From Nonomuraea jiangxiensis (lineage in GTDB: Bacteria > Actinomycetota > Actinomycetes > Streptosporangiales > Streptosporangiaceae): a DNA stretch of 64,000 nt. Location of the stretch: the NCBI RefSeq assembly GCF_900099965.1, contig NZ_FNDJ01000020.1:62001-126000 (forward strand). Reading direction: 5' to 3'. A program made the position numbers and the translations under genes. Position 1 is the stretch's first letter. Every line of letters begins with the position of its first letter. The notes beneath the pieces are model-generated. The model was not told the origin of the DNA, did no database searches, and saw only the letters and a program-made list of their open reading frames with translations. Below are positions 62,545 to 64,000 of this stretch, in pieces.

Positions 62545-63549
62545 TTGCTCCCACCACGCATCCTGCGCCGGCTGGTGCTGGCCCCGCTCGTCATCGTCGC
62601 GACCGTGTTCATGCTGGTGACGCTGCCGTTCTGGCTCGTCGTGACGGCCGCCGCCTCGCTGCGCCTGCCGCCGCCGCAGCGCCGGGGGCTGAGGTTCGTC
62701 TGGTTCGGGGTGGCGTGGCTGACGCTGGAGTCGGCCGTGCTCATCGCCTGCCTGTGGCTGTGGGTGGCGGGCGGGGCCCGGCGCCGGGAGCGGCACTACG
62801 GGCTGATCAGGTGGTTCCTGTCCAAGGTGTACGCGGCCGCGGTGCGGATCTTCCGGCTGACCGTGGAGGTCGAGGAGCCGGACCCGACCCCGGAGGAGCG
62901 GGCCGCGCGGCTGACCAGGCCGGTGATCGTGCTCTCGCGGCACGCGGGCCCCGGCGACTCCTTCTTGCTGATCTACCTCCTCCTGGCGGTCTACCGGCGG
63001 CGGCCCAGGATCGTCATGAAGGCCGCGCTCCAGTACGACCCCTCGCTGGACGTGGTGATCAACCGGCTGCCGAACGCGTTCGTCCCGCGCCGCTCCGGGC
63101 ACCGGCACGTCGTCGAGGAGATCCACCGCCTCGCCGCGACGATGGAGGACCAGGATGCCCTGGTGATCTTCCCGGAGGGCGGGAACTTCACGCCGCGGCG
63201 CCGCCGGCTGGCCATCCGGCGGCTGGAGGACAAGGGGCTGACCGAGGAGGCGGAGCGGGCGCGCGGCATGGACCACCTGCTGCCGCCCCGCCCGAACGGC
63301 GCGATCACGGCCATCGAGGCGTGCCCGACGGCCGACGTCGTCTTCGTCGCGCACACCGGGCTGGACGAGCTCATCACGATCGGGGACGTGTGGCGCAGGC
63401 TGCCCTTCAGCGCGCACATCACCGCCAAGTGGTGGCGCGTGCCGGCCGCGGAGGTGCCCGCCGAGCGCGAGGACCGGATCCGCTGGCTCTATGACCACTG
63501 GGAGCAGATCGACGCCTGGATCACCGCCCAGCGCCTGGCCCGCACCTGA
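62545..63549 (+). CDS. Membrane PlsC-type acyltransferase
   Basis: 334 aa. Two membrane helices at the N-terminus (LVLAPLVIVATVFMLVTLPF and GVAWLTLESAVLIACLWLWV). The acyltransferase core has HX4D in LSRHAGPGDSFLL (about 132), a substrate motif around RRSGHRHVVEEI, and FPEGGNFTPRRR where EGT-type motif III reads EGG. It acylates a lysophosphatidate-like or other lipid acceptor. TTG start with GGGGAGG 4 bases upstream. It forms an operon with the patatin gene and is convergent with cobQ (9-bp gap). Confidence 0.86.
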   Translation: MLPPRILRRLVLAPLVIVATVFMLVTLPFWLVVTAAASLRLPPPQRRGLRFVWFGVAWLTLESAVLIACLWLWVAGGARRRERHYGLIRWFLSKVYAAAVRIFRLTVEVEEPDPTPEERAARLTRPVIVLSRHAGPGDSFLLIYLLLAVYRRRPRIVMKAALQYDPSLDVVINRLPNAFVPRRSGHRHVVEEIHRLAATMEDQDALVIFPEGGNFTPRRRRLAIRRLEDKGLTEEAERARGMDHLLPPRPNGAITAIEACPTADVVFVAHTGLDELITIGDVWRRLPFSAHITAKWWRVPAAEVPAEREDRIRWLYDHWEQIDAWITAQRLART

Positions 63550-63558
63550 CCTCCGCGG

Positions 63559-64000
63559 TCAGTACGACGTGCCGCCCGGGGCGCCCGGCGGCAGGAACGG
63601 CAGCTCCGGGGGGCCGTGCTCGATGAGCCGGAGCAGGGCGTCCGTGTCGAGGTGCCGCTCGACCAGGTCACCGAGCGCGTCCAGCCGCTCCTCCCTGAGC
63701 CTGGCGAAGTCCGTCCCGGGAGCCGGTACGAAGTCCCGCCCGGCCCGCCCTGCCACGTCTGCCAGGAAGGCCCGGCGGAAGCCGTCGTTCTCCAGCACGC
63801 CGTGCCAGGTGGTGCCCCAGACGTTGCCCACCCGGCAGCCGTCGAGGAACGGCTCGCCCCCTTCTACCGTCGCCCGCCCGTGATGGATCTCGTAAGCCCG
63901 TACCGGCTGCGCGTAGGCCACGCCCTCGGGGCGGCCGAGCCGCTTGTCCGGGGCGAACTCGACCCGCACCGGCAGCCTCCCCAGTCCCTCGACCTTGCCC
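63559..64000 (-). CDS. cobQ: Cobyric acid synthase C-terminal part, 5' end beyond window
   Basis: The last 146 codons of CobQ/CbiP, an ATP/glutamine-dependent amidase that amidates cobyrinic acid peripheral carboxylates. Seen: EGLGRLPVRVEFAPDKRLGR, AYEIHHGRATVEGGEPF, then GTTWHGVLENDGFRRAFLAD, which contains the C-terminal GATase catalytic His (YEIHHG). The frame is open past the right edge; the ATG at 63969 is internal. It is separated by 27 kb from the cobL-cobT operon, so cobalamin genes are split over at least two loci. Confidence 0.9.
   Translation of the reverse strand, partial: GKVEGLGRLPVRVEFAPDKRLGRPEGVAYAQPVRAYEIHHGRATVEGGEPFLDGCRVGNVWGTTWHGVLENDGFRRAFLADVAGRAGRDFVPAPGTDFARLREERLDALGDLVERHLDTDALLRLIEHGPPELPFLPPGAPGGTSY

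Overview
The window is about 72% GC, gene-dense, and read in short, often overlapping (ATGA/GTGA) operons. An F420-type luciferase-like monooxygenase, a PASTA-less Ser/Thr kinase, R2lox, DUF6289, DUF2795, DUF4328 and DUF6504 proteins, EttA, a LutABC operon and a cobalamin operon point to a filamentous actinomycete, most likely Streptosporangiaceae (Nonomuraea-like). The genus is inference from gene content, not from a marker gene. No rRNA, tRNA or CRISPR array was found.

Region 1 (1-15450) is an acyl-CoA catabolic/lipid regulon. Seven copies of one 17-bp operator, CTAGAR-N5-TTCTAG, occur only in four promoter regions here. They lie at the divergent DHA2 exporter/SDR promoter, the divergent TetR/acyl-CoA dehydrogenase promoter, in front of a DUF35-thiolase pair, and at the divergent VOC/MFS promoter. 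Members are an SDR, a MaoC hydratase, an acyl-CoA dehydrogenase, an ADP-forming acyl-CoA synthetase, a thiolase-fold protein lacking the nucleophilic Cys with its DUF35 partner (retro-aldolase-like), a VOC protein, two MFS transporters, an R2lox-type Mn/Fe oxidase and an SCP2-like lipid-binding protein. The TetR protein encoded inside it is the likely regulator. A 2.2-kb element with 33-bp perfect inverted repeats, carrying one intact and one broken exo/endonuclease-family gene, sits between the maoC and tetR stop codons.

Region 2 (15.4-26.1 kb) holds an NAD-epimerase/MarR pair, a secreted DUF6289 protein, a two-component system, EttA, a membrane GGDEF protein and an SSB paralogue. Between 11.3 and 25.9 kb, gene-free stretches of 0.4-1 kb are filled with degenerate tandem repeats (units of 18, 24/48, about 30 and 31 bp).

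Region 3 (26.1-36.3 kb, minus strand) is one apparent operon: cobL, cbiX-like chelatase, cobT, a ureohydrolase, cysG-type fusion, then two dynamin-like GTPases translationally coupled to it.

Region 4 (36.4-49.3 kb) has a tandem GNAT, DUF2795 and Vms1/baeRF-like proteins, the lutABC operon with its FadR-type regulator and twin palindromic operators, a sulfatase, an F420-dependent oxidoreductase candidate, a MacB/FtsX-type ABC exporter facing an orphan response regulator, and a DUF4328 membrane protein.

Region 5 (49.3-64 kb) has a DnaE2-type polymerase with DUF6504 behind an SOS-like box, a GntR-regulated ABC importer operon ending in a HAD phosphatase, a Ser/Thr kinase, a quinone oxidoreductase, a patatin/PlsC lipid pair, and the 3' part of cobyric acid synthase at the right edge.
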